DNA from: JBFGFG01 sp041627475
GTDB taxonomy: Bacteria; Actinomycetota; Nitriliruptoria; Nitriliruptorales; Nitriliruptoraceae
Assembly (NCBI GenBank): GCA_041627475.1
Contig: JBFKQZ010000169.1
Coordinates: 1 to 7,039 of the forward strand
Length of the DNA: 7,039 nucleotides
Reading direction: 5' to 3'
How positions within the stretch are numbered: position 1 is the stretch's first letter; every line of letters begins with the position of its first letter. The position numbers and the translations under genes are program-made. Under the pieces are notes generated by a model. That model was not told where the DNA came from. It worked only from the letters and a program-made list of their open reading frames with translations, and ran no database searches. Below, piece by piece: positions 5,325-7,039 of this stretch.

Positions 5325-7039
5325 GTGGGTGCCGTGGGACTGGGACTGCAGGCAGCGCTGGCCTTCTCGCCGATCCTGGTCGCCGGGATCCTGCTCGTGG
5401 CGTTCCGGTGGCCGGCGAAGCGCGCAATGCCCTTCGTCTACGTGCAGACGGTCCTGATCGCGCTGCTGGCCTGGGGCGTCTCGCCGCGACGGGTCGTGGC
5501 GTCCAGCATCGAGGGCCTGGGCCTCACGGTTGCGATCCTGTGGATCATCTTCGGCGCGATCCTCCTGCTCAACGCCCTGAAGCATGCCGGAGCACTGGCC
5601 ACGATCCGCGCCGGTTTCACGGGGATCAGTCCCGATCGCCGGGTCCAGGTCGTCATCATCGCGTGGCTGTTCGGGACGTTCCTCGAGGGGGCGTCCGGTT
5701 TCGGGACACCGGCCGCCATCGTCGCGCCCCTGCTCGTCGGCCTCGGCTTCCCTGCCATGGCGGCGGTCGTGATCGGCCTGATGATCCAGTCGACCCCGGT
5801 CTCGTTCGGTGCCGTCGGGACGCCCATCATCGTCGGGGTGACCGGCGGCCTGCAGGACGCCACGCTCGACGCAGAACTCGTCGCGGCCGGGAGCTCGTGG
5901 GACCAGTTCCTCCAGCTGATCACCAGCGAGGTGGCGATCATCCACGGAATCGTGGGCACGCTCATGCCGCTGCTCATGGTGCTGATGCTGACCCGGTTCT
6001 TCGGGGAGCGTCGCTCCTGGCGCGCGGGTCTCGCCGCTGCGCCCTTCGCCCTGTTCGCGGGGATCGCGTTCACGGTGCCCTACGCCCTCGTTGGTGTGTT
6101 CCTGGGGCCGGAGTTCCCGTCGATCCTCGGCGCACTGGCCGGCATGGCCGTCGTGGTCCCGGCGGCGCGCGCCGGCTTCCTCGTCCCGAAGGACACGTGG
6201 GACTTCGCCCCGCCCTCCCACTGGCCGACCGAGTGGCTCGGTTCGCTGGAGCTGCGGCTGGACGACCTCACGCCCGACCGGGAACCGATGAGCCTGCTGC
6301 GGGCGTGGACGCCCTACCTCGTGGTGGCCGTCCTGCTCGTGCTCAGCCGCATCGACCAGCTCGGGATCAACGACCTGCTCAAGCGCGTCGTGCTGCAGTG
6401 GCAGGACATCCTCGGCGAGGGCATCTCGACGTCGTTGGAACCGCTCTACCTGCCAGGTGGGATCATGGTGGTCACCGTGGCGATCGCCTACGTGGTGCTG
6501 GCCATGCGACCTGCCCAGCTGCGGGAGGCCGCGTCGGAGTCCACGCGGACGCTGGTCGGCGCCGGGGTCGTGCTGATGTTCACGATCCCGATGGTCCGCA
6601 TCATGATCAACTCGGGCGTCAACGACGGTGGTGTCGACGGCGCCGCGCTGGCGAGCATGCCGGTGGCCATGGCGGACTGGGTGAGCGCTGCCGTCGGCAC
6701 GGTCTACCCGCTGCTCGCGCCGACGGTCGGCGCGCTCGGCGCCTTCATCGCAGGCTCGAACACGATCTCGAACCTGATGCTGTCGCGCTTCCAGTACTCG
6801 ACCGCCGTGCAGCTCGACCTCGCGCCCTCGATGCTCGTGGCGCTGCAGGCGGTCGGTTCGGCCGCCGGGAACATGATCGCCATCCACAACATCGTCGCCG
6901 CGGCGGCCACGGTGGGCCTGCTCGGACGCGAGGGCCTCGTGCTGCGTCGGACGATCATCCCGACCGTGTACTACTGCCTCGCCACCGGCCTCATCGGCGT
7001 CGTCGCGCTGTACGTCCTCGGCTTCACCGACGTGCTCAC
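5325..7039 (+). CDS. lctP: L-lactate permease (LctP/LldP family), 3' end beyond the window
   Basis: At least 571 residues with no stop before the right edge. This is a polytopic inner-membrane transporter of the lactate permease family (TC 2.A.14), which takes up L-lactate and often D-lactate or glycolate with protons. About 13-14 hydrophobic segments can be read. Family signatures are clear: FLEGASGFGTPAAI (Glu121 onward), QSTPVSFGAVGTP, the hydrophilic loop with TWDFAPPSHWPTEW, RAWTPYLVV, GSNTISNLM (477-485) and AVGSAAGNMIAIHNIVAAAATVGL (Gly515, Asn516, His521). The E. coli protein is 551 residues and the last visible stretch is a final membrane helix, so only a short tail should be missing. 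The in-frame TGA at 5301 bounds the start; GTG 5325 or GTG 5334 are the only reasonable choices and neither has a good ribosome site. A TTGACT at 5300-5305 could be a -35 for a very short-leader or leaderless transcript, but no good -10 follows. It is divergent from ligA; no lactate regulator or dehydrogenase is in view. Confidence 0.93.
   Translation, partial: MGAVGLGLQAALAFSPILVAGILLVAFRWPAKRAMPFVYVQTVLIALLAWGVSPRRVVASSIEGLGLTVAILWIIFGAILLLNALKHAGALATIRAGFTGISPDRRVQVVIIAWLFGTFLEGASGFGTPAAIVAPLLVGLGFPAMAAVVIGLMIQSTPVSFGAVGTPIIVGVTGGLQDATLDAELVAAGSSWDQFLQLITSEVAIIHGIVGTLMPLLMVLMLTRFFGERRSWRAGLAAAPFALFAGIAFTVPYALVGVFLGPEFPSILGALAGMAVVVPAARAGFLVPKDTWDFAPPSHWPTEWLGSLELRLDDLTPDREPMSLLRAWTPYLVVAVLLVLSRIDQLGINDLLKRVVLQWQDILGEGISTSLEPLYLPGGIMVVTVAIAYVVLAMRPAQLREAASESTRTLVGAGVVLMFTIPMVRIMINSGVNDGGVDGAALASMPVAMADWVSAAVGTVYPLLAPTVGALGAFIAGSNTISNLMLSRFQYSTAVQLDLAPSMLVALQAVGSAAGNMIAIHNIVAAAATVGLLGREGLVLRRTIIPTVYYCLATGLIGVVALYVLGFTDVL

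Noticed and set aside
5215..5427. N-terminal extension of LigA by 71 residues
   Set aside because: The extension is Arg/Pro-rich, unlike ligase N-termini, overlaps the divergent permease gene, and has no supporting ribosome site, whereas the GTG at 5214 has one.
3631..5457. A 608-codon open frame on the + strand opposite ligA
   Set aside because: It is antisense to a fully motif-complete LigA; its translation is Arg/Val/Asp-rich with no domain and looks like the complement of GC-biased codons.
5247..6887. A 546-codon open frame on the - strand opposite the lactate permease
   Set aside because: It is rich in Arg, Asp, His and Gln with low-complexity runs, has no recognisable domain, and lies antisense to a gene with clear permease signatures. 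Long antisense frames are expected at this G+C content.
1..7039. A novel defence, biosynthetic or mobile gene cluster
   Set aside because: Apart from the DUF222-HNH gene, all complete genes belong to familiar housekeeping or transport families, on mixed strands. No integrase, transposase, attachment site or co-directional unknown genes are visible.

Overview
This is a GC-rich window (roughly 70% G+C by eye) from what looks like an actinobacterium. The evidence is the near-exclusive use of G/C-ending codons in most genes, a DUF222/13E12-type HNH protein, a DUF664 DinB-like protein, and an actinobacterial-style NAD+-dependent DNA ligase. The lineage within Actinomycetota cannot be fixed from sequence alone.

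Layout, left to right: (1) the 3' end of an unrecognised protein, probably exported, closed by a 17-bp perfect hairpin; (2) a complete nicotinamidase gene (pncA), + strand; (3) a complete DUF222 + HNH endonuclease gene, + strand, with looser codon use than its neighbours; (4) a short hairpin between convergent genes; (5) on the - strand, ligA followed by a DUF664/DinB-like gene, a likely two-gene transcription unit separated by 67 bases almost entirely filled by a long nested palindrome; (6) a divergent + strand L-lactate permease gene that runs off the right edge, probably only a few codons short of its end. This permease must be read directly in its frame from about 5325; no stop codon occurs before 7039.

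Functionally these are mostly ordinary chromosomal genes: NAD+ salvage (PncA), NAD+-consuming DNA ligation (LigA), lactate/glycolate uptake (LctP) and a thiol-linked or metal-binding DinB-fold protein. PncA and LigA both touch NAD+ metabolism, but they are on opposite strands, 2.1 kb apart and not co-transcribed, so I read nothing strong into that. I do not see a new multi-gene system. The observations most worth checking are the ligA/DUF664 palindrome, whose mismatches are all wobble-compatible on the + strand only, an unusual Asp in the NMN-binding motif of LigA, and the divergent HNH loop and transfer-like codon use of the DUF222 gene.
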